Source of the DNA: Bartonella sp. M0283
GTDB lineage: Bacteria; Pseudomonadota; Alphaproteobacteria; Rhizobiales; Rhizobiaceae
Length of the DNA stretch: 64,000 nt
Direction: 5' to 3'
Assembly: GCF_016100455.1 (NCBI RefSeq)
Contig: NZ_JACFSK010000001.1
Coordinates: forward strand, 2,225,771-2,289,770
This document shows positions 37,408 through 47,005 of the stretch, piece by piece (within the stretch, counting starts at the first letter, position 1; every line of letters starts with the position of its first letter). The translations under genes and the position numbers were made by a program. The notes under the pieces were generated by a model. That model was given only the letters and a program-made list of their open reading frames with translations. It was not told where the DNA came from and ran no database searches.

Positions 37408-40404
37408 ATGGCAAGGCAGGACCAGACAAACGATCTTTTTGAACAAACTTCGTTTTTATATGGTGGCAATGCTGACTATATAGATCAGCTTTATGCCGAA
37501 TATGAGAAAAATCCCGCTGGCGTAGATCCGCAATGGCGTGAATTTTTTGATAATTTGAAAGACAATAAGGAAGATGTGCTGAAAAATGCTGAAGGCGCAT
37601 CCTGGCAGCGTGACAATTGGCCGGTAAAACCGGTAGGCGAGCTGGTATCGGCTCTGGACGGTGATTGGTCCGCTGTTGAAAAACATATGGGCGACAAGCT
37701 CAAAGGCAAAGCAGCAGAAGCGGCCAAAAAAGGCGGTTCGGCTGTAAGCGATGCCGATATTATTCAGGCTACACGCGATTCAGTGCGCGCAATTATGATG
37801 ATCCGCGCCTATCGTATACGCGGACATCTTCATGCGAAACTCGATCCGTTGCAATTGCGTGAAGCACCGGAAGATTATAACGAATTGTCGCCTGAAACCT
37901 ATGGTTTCACAACGGCCGATTATGACCGTAAAATATTTATCGACAATGTTCTCGGGCTTGAATATGCAACAATCCCGCAAATGTTGGAAATATTGAAAAA
38001 CACCTATTGCAATACAATCGGTGTCGAATTCATGCATATTTCCGATCCGGCAGAAAAAAGCTGGATTCAGGAGCGTATCGAAGGCCCGAATAATTGGGTA
38101 TCGTTCACGCCTGAAGGTAAAAAGGCTATTGTTCATAAGCTCGTAGAAGCCGAAGGTTTCGAAAAGTTTCTTGATACAAAATATAAGGGCACAAAGCGTT
38201 TCGGCCTTGATGGCGGTGAATCGCTTATTCCGGCTCTTGAACAGATCATCAAGCGCGGTGGTGCTCTTGGTGTTGAAGAAATCGTTTTCGGCATGGCTCA
38301 CCGTGGACGTCTTAACGTTCTTTCTCAGGTGCTCTCCAAGCCTCATCGCGCAATCTTCCATGAATTCAAGGGTGGTTCTTATAAGCCTGATGATGTTGAA
38401 GGTTCGGGCGATGTGAAATACCACTTGGGTACATCTTCCGATCGCGAGTTCGATGGCAACAAGGTGCATTTGTCACTTCTTGCCAACCCGTCCCACCTCG
38501 AAATTGTCGACCCTGTTGTTATCGGTAAAACCCGTGCAAAACAGGATTTGCTTGCCGGTCCGAGCCGCAGTGATCTTGTTCCGCTCAGTGAACGGGCAAA
38601 AGTTATGCCGGTTCTTATCCATGGTGATGCAGCTTTTGCAGGGCAGGGTGTTATCCAGGAAACATTGGGTCTTTCGGGACTGAAAGGTTTCCGTGTTGCC
38701 GGCTCTATCCACTTCATCATCAACAACCAGATCGGCTTTACCACCAATCCGCGTTTCGGTCGCTCGACGCCTTATCCATCAGATATTGCCAAGATGATCG
38801 ACGCACCGATTTTCCACGTCAATGGCGATGATCCGGAAGCGGTTGTTTATGTTGCCAAGGTTGCAACAGAATTCCGCATGATTTTCCATAAGCCGGTTGT
38901 TATCGACATGTTCTGCTATCGCCGGTTTGGTCACAATGAAGGTGATGAACCGTCCTTCACGCAGCCATTGATGTATAAAGCCATTCGTGGTCATAAAACC
39001 ACTTTGGAACTTTATGGCGAGAAGCTGGAAAAAGAAGGCCTTATCAAGGCTGAAGAACTCGACCAGCAAAAGCGCGAGTGGCACGATAAGCTTGAAAAAG
39101 AGTTTGAAGCCGCCACTTCCTATAAACCCAACAAGGCCGATTGGCTTGATGGCACATGGACAGGCTTGAAAGCCGCCGACAATGCCGACGATCAACGTCG
39201 TGGCGCAACCGGCGTGCCGATCAAGACACTGAAAGAAATTGGTGAACGTCTGGTTGACATTCCGGCCGATTTCCATGTTCACAAGACCATTAAGCGCTTC
39301 CTTGATAACCGTGCAAAAATGTTTGCAACAGGCGAAGGAATCGATTGGGCAACCGGTGAAGCTTTGGCTTTCGGTTCACTCGTTATAGAAGGTGCACCGG
39401 TTCGTCTTTCCGGTGAAGATGTCGAACGTGGTACATTCAGCCAGCGTCATTCTGTTCTTTATGATCAGGAAAACGAAAACCGCTATATCCCGTTGAACAA
39501 TCTTAAAAAGGGTCAGGCCATTTATGAGCCTGTCAACTCGATGCTTTCGGAAGAAGGTGTATTGGGATTTGAATATGGATATTCGTTGGCACAACCGCTC
39601 GGCTTGAACTTGTGGGAAGCCCAATTCGGTGACTTCGCCAATGGTGCGCAGGTTCTTTTCGACCAATTCATTTCCTCGGGCGAACGCAAATGGCTGCGTA
39701 TGAGCGGCCTTGTCTGCCTGTTGCCGCATGGATTTGAAGGTCAGGGACCTGAACACTCTTCAGCCCGCCTTGAACGTTATCTGCAACTATGTGCAGAAGA
39801 TAATATGCAGGTTGCCAATTGTACGACACCGGCAAATTACTTCCACATTTTGCGCCGTCAGATCAAACGCGATTTCCGCAAACCGCTGATCTTGATGACA
39901 CCGAAATCCTTGTTGCGTCACAAACGCGCCGTCTCTTCGTTGAGCGATATGGGAGCCGATACAACCTTCCATCGCTTGCTGCTTGATGACGCCCAACAGC
40001 TCAAGGATCAGGCAATCAAGTTGCAGAAAGACAACAAGATCCGTCGCGTCGTTCTCTGCTCCGGCAAGGTCTATTATGACCTTTACGAAGAGCGCGAAAA
40101 ACGCGGAATCGATGATGTCTATCTGTTGCGTGTTGAACAGCTTTACCCGTTCCCGGCAAAAGCCTTGATCACTGTTCTTTCCCGCTTCTTGCAGGCGGAA
40201 ATCGTCTGGTGTCAGGAAGAGCCGAAAAATATGGGTGCCTGGTCATTTATCGAACCGTATCTTGAATGGGTACTGGCTCATATCGGTGCGAAATATCCGC
40301 GTGCCCGTTATGCCGGTCGTCCAGCAAGTGCTTCGCCTGCAACCGGGCTTATGTCGCAACATCTTCAACAGCTTGCCGCGTTCCTTGAAGACGCGTTGGC
40401 TTAA
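37408..40404 (+). CDS. sucA: 2-Oxoglutarate dehydrogenase E1 component
   Basis: SucA is the thiamine-diphosphate-dependent E1 of the 2-oxoglutarate dehydrogenase complex. The 998-residue protein begins with a short E2-binding segment containing SFLYGGNADYIDQLYAEYEKN. It has the active-site histidine region FGMAHRGRLNVLSQVL near 300, the ThDP motif IHGDAAFAGQGVIQETL near 410, and the C-terminal EEPKNMGAWSFIEPYL. The length matches family members. It lies 33 bp before sucB in the same operon. Confidence 0.97.
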   Translation: MARQDQTNDLFEQTSFLYGGNADYIDQLYAEYEKNPAGVDPQWREFFDNLKDNKEDVLKNAEGASWQRDNWPVKPVGELVSALDGDWSAVEKHMGDKLKGKAAEAAKKGGSAVSDADIIQATRDSVRAIMMIRAYRIRGHLHAKLDPLQLREAPEDYNELSPETYGFTTADYDRKIFIDNVLGLEYATIPQMLEILKNTYCNTIGVEFMHISDPAEKSWIQERIEGPNNWVSFTPEGKKAIVHKLVEAEGFEKFLDTKYKGTKRFGLDGGESLIPALEQIIKRGGALGVEEIVFGMAHRGRLNVLSQVLSKPHRAIFHEFKGGSYKPDDVEGSGDVKYHLGTSSDREFDGNKVHLSLLANPSHLEIVDPVVIGKTRAKQDLLAGPSRSDLVPLSERAKVMPVLIHGDAAFAGQGVIQETLGLSGLKGFRVAGSIHFIINNQIGFTTNPRFGRSTPYPSDIAKMIDAPIFHVNGDDPEAVVYVAKVATEFRMIFHKPVVIDMFCYRRFGHNEGDEPSFTQPLMYKAIRGHKTTLELYGEKLEKEGLIKAEELDQQKREWHDKLEKEFEAATSYKPNKADWLDGTWTGLKAADNADDQRRGATGVPIKTLKEIGERLVDIPADFHVHKTIKRFLDNRAKMFATGEGIDWATGEALAFGSLVIEGAPVRLSGEDVERGTFSQRHSVLYDQENENRYIPLNNLKKGQAIYEPVNSMLSEEGVLGFEYGYSLAQPLGLNLWEAQFGDFANGAQVLFDQFISSGERKWLRMSGLVCLLPHGFEGQGPEHSSARLERYLQLCAEDNMQVANCTTPANYFHILRRQIKRDFRKPLILMTPKSLLRHKRAVSSLSDMGADTTFHRLLLDDAQQLKDQAIKLQKDNKIRRVVLCSGKVYYDLYEEREKRGIDDVYLLRVEQLYPFPAKALITVLSRFLQAEIVWCQEEPKNMGAWSFIEPYLEWVLAHIGAKYPRARYAGRPASASPATGLMSQHLQQLAAFLEDALA

Positions 40405-40437
40405 TTCTCAAATCACTCTGACGTATGGAAAAAAATT

Positions 40438-41658
40438 ATGGCTAATGAAATCCGTGTTCCTACTCTGGGCGAGTCCGTTACTGAAGCAACCATTGGGAAA
40501 TGGTTCAAAAAGGTTGGCGATGCTGTCGCTATGGACGAGCCCTTGGTTGAACTTGAAACCGATAAAGTAACAGTCGAGGTTCCCTCGCCTGTTGCAGGAA
40601 AATTGACTGAAATTGCCGCCAAAGAAGGTGACAATGTCGAAGTTGGCGCGCTTCTCGGCTCGATCGAGGCGGGCGCTGCCGGCAATGTTGCTCCGCAGCC
40701 AAAGCCTGCCCAACCGGCACCAAGCGCTCCTGCACCACAACCGGCAGCAAGTGCACCGGCAGCCGCTTCCGGCTCGATGCAGCCTGCTCCTTCAGCGGCC
40801 AAGCTCATGGCTGAAAACAATTTGTCAGCCGGTCAGGTTGACGGTTCGGGCAAGCGTGGACAGGTCCTCAAAGGCGATGTTCTTGATGCTCTTGCAAAAG
40901 GCATTTCGGCTTCAGCTCCTGTTGCTGCACCGCGCGTGGCTTCCCAGCCGCAAGATGCTGCACGTGAAGAACGCGTCCGCATGACAAAATTGCGCCAGAC
41001 CATTGCCCGTCGTTTGAAAGACGCACAAAACACCATGGCGATGCTCACCACTTTCAACGAAGTGGACATGTCGGCTATTATGGACTTGCGTAAACGCTAC
41101 AAGGAAATGTTCGAGAAGAAACATGGCGTCAAGCTCGGCTTCATGGGCTTCTTCACCAAGGCTGTTTGCCACGCTTTGAAAGAAGTTCCTGCTGTTAATG
41201 CCGAAATCGACGGCACCGACATTATTTATAAAAATTATGTCAATGCCGGTATTGCTGTTGGTACAGCCAAAGGCCTTGTTGTTCCGGTTGTCCGTGACGC
41301 AGACCAGCTTTCAATCGCAGGCATCGAAAAAGAAATCGGTCGTCTTGGACGTCTCGCACGTGATGGCAAGCTTGCTGTCGCTGATATGCAGGGTGGCACA
41401 TTCACCATCACCAATGGCGGTGTTTATGGTTCATTGATGTCCACACCTATCCTCAATGCTCCTCAATCGGGTATTCTGGGTATGCATGCCATTAAAGAAC
41501 GTGCTGTTGTCGTCAATGGCGAGGTTGTTGCCCGTCCGATGATGTATCTGGCTCTGTCTTATGACCACCGTATCGTTGATGGTCAGGAGGCTGTTACATT
41601 CCTCGTTCGCGTTAAAGAATGCCTTGAAGATCCGGAACGTCTCGTTATTGATCTTTAA
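40438..41658 (+). CDS. sucB: 2-Oxoglutarate dehydrogenase E2, dihydrolipoyl succinyltransferase
   Basis: SucB is the core transferase of the complex. Its 406 residues contain one lipoyl domain (1-77) with the modified lysine in [12 protein letters not shown]. An Ala/Pro-rich hinge (80-120) follows, then the subunit-binding domain ([22 protein letters not shown] is typical), and a catalytic domain with the DHRIVDG motif near residue 380. A MAPEG gene follows 16 bp downstream. Confidence 0.97.
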   Translation: MANEIRVPTLGESVTEATIGKWFKKVGDAVAMDEPLVELETDKVTVEVPSPVAGKLTEIAAKEGDNVEVGALLGSIEAGAAGNVAPQPKPAQPAPSAPAPQPAASAPAAASGSMQPAPSAAKLMAENNLSAGQVDGSGKRGQVLKGDVLDALAKGISASAPVAAPRVASQPQDAAREERVRMTKLRQTIARRLKDAQNTMAMLTTFNEVDMSAIMDLRKRYKEMFEKKHGVKLGFMGFFTKAVCHALKEVPAVNAEIDGTDIIYKNYVNAGIAVGTAKGLVVPVVRDADQLSIAGIEKEIGRLGRLARDGKLAVADMQGGTFTITNGGVYGSLMSTPILNAPQSGILGMHAIKERAVVVNGEVVARPMMYLALSYDHRIVDGQEAVTFLVRVKECLEDPERLVIDL

Positions 41659-41674
41659 AATAGGATAGTCGTAA

Positions 41675-42070
41675 ATGAATGCACCAGCAGCATTATTGGC
41701 CATAAGTGTCATATTGTTGTTGGTGCATATTTTTTTACAGGCTTTTCTCACAACACGTGAGTTGGGAAGAAGCTGGAACGCTGGACCAAGAGATGGCGGA
41801 GAAACACCGAAATCAATTTATGCCGGTCGGGCAATGCGTGCGAGCGCCAATTTCCGTGAAACTTATCCGGCATTTCTGGCATTGATGTTGCTTGGTGATT
41901 TAGCACCCAATAACATCATGTTGACCGTGGCCGGTGGCTCCATATGGGTCATAGCAAGAATTATCTATATTCCGCTTTACCTCTTGGGTATCCCCTATAT
42001 CCGCAGCATTGTCTGGCTGGTTTCCATTTTCGGATTGGTCATCATGCTTTTTGCTGCTTTCTGGAGATAA
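41675..42070 (+). CDS. MAPEG family membrane protein
   Basis: A 131-residue protein with four predicted helices and the MAPEG-type region RAMRASANFRETYPAFLALMLLG near residue 50. Eukaryotic relatives use glutathione or make eicosanoids; the bacterial short form has no settled role. It sits inside the TCA operon between sucB (16 bp) and a LysE gene (3 bp), so it is probably co-transcribed. Such an insertion between sucB and lpd recurs in Rhizobiales, as far as I recall. Confidence 0.85.
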   Translation: MNAPAALLAISVILLLVHIFLQAFLTTRELGRSWNAGPRDGGETPKSIYAGRAMRASANFRETYPAFLALMLLGDLAPNNIMLTVAGGSIWVIARIIYIPLYLLGIPYIRSIVWLVSIFGLVIMLFAAFWR

Positions 42071-42073
42071 TTG

Positions 42074-42712
42074 ATGGCTCCTTATTTTGTCGAATGGTCA
42101 ACATTGATGGCGGTATTCGCAATTGCGGCCATAACGCCGGGAGCCGATTTCGCACTGATTTTGCGTCAATCCCTGGTTCATGGGCGTGAGGCCGCTTTTG
42201 CGACAGCTTTCGGCATTGGTGCGGCTTTGCTCTTTCACGTGAGTTACACGATTCTGGGACTAGGGTTGCTCATCTCGAAATCCCTTATTCTGTTTAATGT
42301 CGTTAAGTGGCTGGGTGTTCTCTATCTTCTCTATATCGGCATTAAAAGCATTACCTCGCGTGGTATTGCGGGAGGAAAAAACGAAAATAGGAAGAGCGAA
42401 AAAACACGGCAGAGTCTGAAAAAAGCATTTTTTGCCGGATTTACCGTCAACGCTCTTAATCCCAAAGCGGTGTTTTTCTTTCTTTCGATTTTTTCGACAT
42501 TTGTTGCACCGGTAACGCCTATGGCAGTCAAGTTTTGCTATGGTTTATCGATGTCGGCACTTCTTATTGGATGGTTTCTAATGGTTGGCATTTTTATGAC
42601 AACCCCTGCCATCCGGTCATTATATCAACGCGCCGCCAAATGGATTGATCGCCTTTGCGGAGCGGTTTTCATCGCATTCAGTATCAGGCTTATGTTTCAG
42701 AAAGCCTCTTAA
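42074..42712 (+). CDS. LysE/RhtB-family exporter
   Basis: A 212-residue inner-membrane exporter of the LysE/RhtB superfamily with about six helices. The N-terminal signature AAITPGADFALILRQSL is near residue 18, and the central cytosolic loop (GGKNENRKSEKTRQSLKKAF) precedes NALNPKAVFFFLSIFSTF. The ATG at 42074 has GGAGA six bases upstream; TTG 42071 is less likely. Lying between the MAPEG and lpd genes in the TCA operon, it might export an amino acid linked to 2-oxoglutarate, but no substrate can be assigned. Confidence 0.88.
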   Translation: MAPYFVEWSTLMAVFAIAAITPGADFALILRQSLVHGREAAFATAFGIGAALLFHVSYTILGLGLLISKSLILFNVVKWLGVLYLLYIGIKSITSRGIAGGKNENRKSEKTRQSLKKAFFAGFTVNALNPKAVFFFLSIFSTFVAPVTPMAVKFCYGLSMSALLIGWFLMVGIFMTTPAIRSLYQRAAKWIDRLCGAVFIAFSIRLMFQKAS

Positions 42713-42758
42713 GTTTTAGAATTTTCAGGTCTCAGCGGCCGTAACGAAAGGAAAAAGA

Positions 42759-44165
42759 ATGTCTTATGATGTTGTCGTAATTGGAGCGGGTCCCGGTGGA
42801 TATGTTGCAGCAATCAAGGCAGCGCAACTCGGGCTAAAAACAGCAATCGTGGAAAAGCGCAATACATTGGGTGGTACATGTCTCAATGTCGGCTGTATTC
42901 CTTCCAAAGCGCTGCTCTATGCTTCAGAAATTTTTGCCTCGGCTCAACATGGCTTCGAGGCTTTGGGTGTTTCGGTTTCCAAACCCAAACTCGACCTTGC
43001 CGGCATGATGGCTCACAAGCAGAAAACCGTTGATGGTAATACAAGCGGTGTCGCGTTTTTGATGAAGAAAAACAAAATTGACACCATTTACGGCACGGCC
43101 AAAATTCTTGGTGCAGGCAAAGTCGAAGTTGCTGCCAAAGATGGCTCGAAACAGACGCTTGAGACCAAAAATATCATCATTGCAACAGGTTCCGACGTTG
43201 CCGGTATTCCGGGGATGAAGATCGATATCGATGAAAAAGTTATCGTTTCCTCAACCGGTGCTTTGTCGCTTTCCAAAGTGCCCCAGCACATGGTCGTTGT
43301 CGGTGCCGGTGTGATCGGCTCCGAGCTTGGTTCGGTGTGGAGCCGCCTTGGTGCAAAAGTCACAGTTGTCGAATTCCTCGACAAAGTTCTTGGGCCGATG
43401 GATGGTGAAGTGTCCAAACAGTTCCAGAAACTCATGGAAAAACAGGGTATTGAATATAAGCTCGGCGCAAAAGTAACCGGCGTTGAAAAAACCGCATCCG
43501 GTGCAAAAGTTACTTTTGAACCGGTTAAGGGTGGTTCCGCTGAAACTCTTGAAGCAGACATTGTTCTCGTTGCTACCGGTCGTCGTCCTTACACAGAAGG
43601 GCTTGGTCTCAAAGAAGCCGGTGTAACACTGGATGAACGTGGTCGGGTGAATATCGATTCACATTGGCAAACGAATATTGCCGGAATTTACGCAATTGGA
43701 GATGTTGTCAAAGGTCCGATGCTTGCCCATAAAGCGGAAGATGAAGGCGTTGCTCTGGCTGAAATTCTTGCCGGTCAGAAAGGCCATGTCAATTATGATG
43801 TTATTCCGAGCGTCGTTTATACAGAGCCGGAAGTTGCATCTGTTGGCAAAACCGAAGAAGAGCTTAAAGCTGCCGGTATCGAATATCGCGTTGGCAAATT
43901 CCCCTTCTCTGCCAATGGTCGTGCCCGCGCTATGTTGAAGACTGACGGATTTGTAAAAATCCTCGCTTGTGCAAAGACCGACAAGGTTCTGGGCGGCCAT
44001 ATTCTTGGCTTTGGTGCCGGTGAAATGATTCACGAAATTGCTGTGTTGATGGAATTTGGCGGCTCCTCGGAAGATCTGGCACGGACCTGCCATGCTCACC
44101 CGACAATGTCGGAAGCTGTTAAAGAGGCTGCATTGGCCGCTTTTTCAAAACCGATCAATATGTAA
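42759..44165 (+). CDS. lpdA: Dihydrolipoyl dehydrogenase (E3)
   Basis: E3 reoxidises dihydrolipoyl groups of the oxo-acid dehydrogenase complexes. The 468-residue protein has the FAD motif VIGAGPGGYVAAIKAAQLG, the redox disulphide in GGTCLNVGCIPSKALL near residue 42, the NAD-binding VVGAGVIGSELGSVWSRLG near 185, and the catalytic HAHPTMSEAV near 445. Its place after sucAB suggests it serves 2-oxoglutarate dehydrogenase. A terminator follows. Confidence 0.97.
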   Translation: MSYDVVVIGAGPGGYVAAIKAAQLGLKTAIVEKRNTLGGTCLNVGCIPSKALLYASEIFASAQHGFEALGVSVSKPKLDLAGMMAHKQKTVDGNTSGVAFLMKKNKIDTIYGTAKILGAGKVEVAAKDGSKQTLETKNIIIATGSDVAGIPGMKIDIDEKVIVSSTGALSLSKVPQHMVVVGAGVIGSELGSVWSRLGAKVTVVEFLDKVLGPMDGEVSKQFQKLMEKQGIEYKLGAKVTGVEKTASGAKVTFEPVKGGSAETLEADIVLVATGRRPYTEGLGLKEAGVTLDERGRVNIDSHWQTNIAGIYAIGDVVKGPMLAHKAEDEGVALAEILAGQKGHVNYDVIPSVVYTEPEVASVGKTEEELKAAGIEYRVGKFPFSANGRARAMLKTDGFVKILACAKTDKVLGGHILGFGAGEMIHEIAVLMEFGGSSEDLARTCHAHPTMSEAVKEAALAAFSKPINM

Positions 44166-44544
44166 GCGAATTGACATATTATTCAAAAAGGCTGCCTTCG
44201 GGTGGCCTTTTTATTAAAATCAAACCGGATTAGTCACTCCGGAATTTTCAGGTCACGTGGAAATGCGAATAACACTTCTATTCAGAGCCTCAAGCTTAAA
44301 TTAAGGAAAATACGACGGTAATACTCGTATTGACGAAAGCTGTGATAGGGATTCGCTTCGAGCTTTCCCATTTAAAGAAATCATTGTTGATTTAATAAAA
44401 AATGATTGAACCGGAAAAACAGAAAAAATGTTTATCCGGTACCGGTCGCAATCGGGCGTGTGAGATCATGATTTCCTGCCTTCATGAGCTTTTAATACCG
44501 GCAGCAAAAGAAAACCTTCTACCGTTTTGTTGCTTTTAAAATTG
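44166..44544. other. Non-coding region after lpd
   Basis: A 379-bp gap between convergent lpd and the TraB/GumN gene. Apart from the lpd terminator I see no gene or clear element. Confidence 0.55.
44185..44213 (+). terminator. Intrinsic terminator of lpd
   Basis: An AAAAAGGC / GCCTTTTT outer stem encloses a GCC-TTCG-GGT tetraloop hairpin; the T-tract forms part of the outer stem. Confidence 0.8.
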
Positions 44545-45669
44545 TCAGAATTTGATGGGGCTAACCTGATAGCCATGTTTGCGTAATTGTTCGACAAGTC
44601 CACTATCGTCGACCAAATGTGCCGCTCCGATCGCTATAAAGCTATTTCCTTTTTCAATCAAAGGAAGTGAACGTTCAGACATGCGTAAATTGCGTTTTGT
44701 CATCAGAATATCTTTAAAAATTTCCTGGTCTTTTTTGCTGATCGTTGTTTTGAACATAGTATCAAGAACCAGAATTTCTCCAATGCGACTTTGTTTATAA
44801 AGTTGCGTTTCGGTATAAAACATATTGGAGTAAAACTTGGGGTTATTGAGGTAGTCTTCGATCGACCTTGCCTGAAAACTTAAAGGCAGTTTTTCAATTG
44901 CAGACAACTGTTCATCGACTGTTTCAAGACCGATAACCGGTTTTCCGATTTTTTTGGCGTTTTGCCCGATTTCTACATCAAGTGCACGGTATCCATAGGC
45001 TTCCCGACGGGCCTCGCAGGCCGGTAGGCTCAATGTCATCCATATGAACCATGGTTTGTTATTGGAGATAAGATCAAAAGGAAGGTTGTGGTTTTCAAAT
45101 GTAGCTTTGAGTTTATTGAATTCTTGCCGCGAAAGTCCGTCCTTGAAACTCTCGCCTTTTTTGGCAGTCAGAAAATCGGGCGAGGCAGCAAGTTTTGCAG
45201 CCATGGCTTTACCGTTATCATCCGTCGCTTCACTCAACTCTAGGGCAACACGGTCTGCATTCTCAAGTGCTGTTTTGACTTTAGGAGCGAGATTGACAAT
45301 TTCCGGATCGGTCACGTGCATTGTGCCAAAAAGATAGGATGGTTTGGTTCCTTTCTTTTCAACCTTCCAGAATCGGGCATTGCCATTTTTTATTTTCTTG
45401 GCACGCTCCAAGAATTTCCGGTTTTCTTCTTTTGAAAATTTTTCGGTTAAATCCTCGCCCGAGCAGGCGGGCGGCTCTGCTTGTTTTTTTTGTTCAAGCA
45501 GTGCTTTCGGTAAAAATTTTTCAAAAAGTTTTGGCTGTGGGGGCGTCTCGCTTTCACTTAAAGCGGATGAAGAAAAGCAAAAAGTGCCGGCAAAAACAGC
45601 AAAAAGAAACGTAAAACTTTTCAACAATCTCGAGATCATCCTGAAATTTGTTCCGCTTTTCTTTTGCAT
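44545..45669 (-). CDS. TraB/GumN family protein, exported
   Basis: A 374-residue protein of the TraB/GumN (ChaN-related) family. An N-terminal signal or anchor (residues 11-37, LLKSFTFLFAVFAGTF) is followed by the domain starting PSYLFGTMHVTDPEI near residue 110, with the GxxH motif. A second such motif, SFIAIGAAHLVDDSGLVEQL, is near the C-terminus. Some relatives are metal-dependent proteases or bind haem; here the function is unknown. ATG 45669 has GGAAGG at good distance, whereas the longer frame needs a GTG at 45693. Confidence 0.82.
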   Translation of the reverse strand: MQKKSGTNFRMISRLLKSFTFLFAVFAGTFCFSSSALSESETPPQPKLFEKFLPKALLEQKKQAEPPACSGEDLTEKFSKEENRKFLERAKKIKNGNARFWKVEKKGTKPSYLFGTMHVTDPEIVNLAPKVKTALENADRVALELSEATDDNGKAMAAKLAASPDFLTAKKGESFKDGLSRQEFNKLKATFENHNLPFDLISNNKPWFIWMTLSLPACEARREAYGYRALDVEIGQNAKKIGKPVIGLETVDEQLSAIEKLPLSFQARSIEDYLNNPKFYSNMFYTETQLYKQSRIGEILVLDTMFKTTISKKDQEIFKDILMTKRNLRMSERSLPLIEKGNSFIAIGAAHLVDDSGLVEQLRKHGYQVSPIKF

Positions 45670-45709
45670 CACAGCCTTCCGCTTTGCCAGCACTTGTCAG
45701 TCATTAAAG

Positions 45710-46948
45710 CTATAAATCGAGTTTTTTATCTTCTTTTCCTTCGCGAATTCGGGTGGGTAGCCCCATTTCATCAAGCTTCTTCAGAAATGGTTCCGGTGGC
45801 AATTCTTCCACATTGGCCATGGTTTTTACATCCCAATCACCAAGAGCCACCAAGATAGCCGCCGCAACGGCCGGAACACCGGCTGTATAGGAAATAGCTT
45901 GCGAACCTGTTTCAAGATAGGCTTCTCTGTGGTCGGCAATATTATAGATGAACAGTTCACGGTGTTTACCGTCTTTTTCACCTTTGATAAGGTCGCCAAT
46001 ACAGGTCTTGCCGGTATAATCGGGTGCGAGCGAAGATGGGTCCGGCAAAACAGCTTTGACCACTTTAAGCGGCACAACTTCCAGACCTTCAGCAGTTTTT
46101 ATGGGTTGTTCGGATAGAAGTCCAAGATTTTTCAATACATTGAACACGGTGATATAACGTTCACCAAACCCCATCCAGAAGCGGATATTCGGCACATCAA
46201 GATTTTTTGACAAAGAATGGATTTCGTCATGACCGGTCATATAGGTGTTGCGCCTGCCGACAACCGGCAAATCCCATTCATGACCGATTTCAAACATTTT
46301 GTTTGAAACCCACTTGCTGTCTTGCCACGACCAGACCTGACCGGTAAATTCGCGGAAATTGATTTCCGGATCGAAATTGGTGGCAAACCAGCGCCCGTGA
46401 CTACCGGCATTGATATCAATAATATCAATATCGCTGATTTTGTCGAAATAGTCCTGATGGGCGAGCGCTGCATAAGCATTGACCACACCGGGGTCAAATC
46501 CTGCTCCAAGGATGGCCGTCACTTTATGGGCTTCACATTCTTCGCGGCGCGGCCATTCATAATTGCCATACCAGGGGGGTGTTTCGCATATTTTTAGCGG
46601 ATCCTCATGAATAGCCGTATCAATATAGGCTGCACCGGTCTCGATACAGGCCGACAGAACCGACATATTGAGAAAAGCCGAGCCGACATTGATAACAATC
46701 CGACTTTTTGTTTTGCGAATAAGGTCTGCCGTCGATTTTATATCCATCGCGTCAAGATGGTGCGTTTCGAACACACCCTTTACCTTCATGGATTTTTTCT
46801 CTTTGACGGATGCAATGATCGATTCGCATTTTTGCAATGTTCGTGATGCGATATGAAGATCACCGAGAATATCGTTATGTTGGGCGCATTTATGAGCAAC
46901 CACCTGAGCTACTCCACCTGCTCCGATAATCAGGATATTCTTTTTCAT
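45710..46948 (-). CDS. Carboxynorspermidine synthase (saccharopine dehydrogenase family)
   Basis: A 412-residue NAD(P)H enzyme of the saccharopine-dehydrogenase fold with the nucleotide loop IIGAGGVAQVVAHKCAQ at the N-terminus, GAGFDPGVVNAYAA near 150 and the conserved HDEIHSL near 243. It resembles carboxy(nor)spermidine dehydrogenase, which condenses a diamine with aspartate semialdehyde. The next gene upstream encodes the matching decarboxylase, which supports this over lysine metabolism. The two genes are 57 bp apart, same strand. Product: probably carboxyspermidine or carboxynorspermidine. Confidence 0.88.
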   Translation of the reverse strand: MKKNILIIGAGGVAQVVAHKCAQHNDILGDLHIASRTLQKCESIIASVKEKKSMKVKGVFETHHLDAMDIKSTADLIRKTKSRIVINVGSAFLNMSVLSACIETGAAYIDTAIHEDPLKICETPPWYGNYEWPRREECEAHKVTAILGAGFDPGVVNAYAALAHQDYFDKISDIDIIDINAGSHGRWFATNFDPEINFREFTGQVWSWQDSKWVSNKMFEIGHEWDLPVVGRRNTYMTGHDEIHSLSKNLDVPNIRFWMGFGERYITVFNVLKNLGLLSEQPIKTAEGLEVVPLKVVKAVLPDPSSLAPDYTGKTCIGDLIKGEKDGKHRELFIYNIADHREAYLETGSQAISYTAGVPAVAAAILVALGDWDVKTMANVEELPPEPFLKKLDEMGLPTRIREGKEDKKLDL

Positions 46949-47005
46949 TCCCGGTTTGTCTCCTAAATTCTGCTTTCAAAATCTTTGTTAAATTTGGAGC
47001 CTTTT

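Noticed and set aside
42231..42246. A parS-like sequence TCTTTCACGTGAGTTA inside the second LysE gene.
   Set aside because: Only 12 of 16 positions match and it is 20 kb from the main cluster; probably chance coding sequence.
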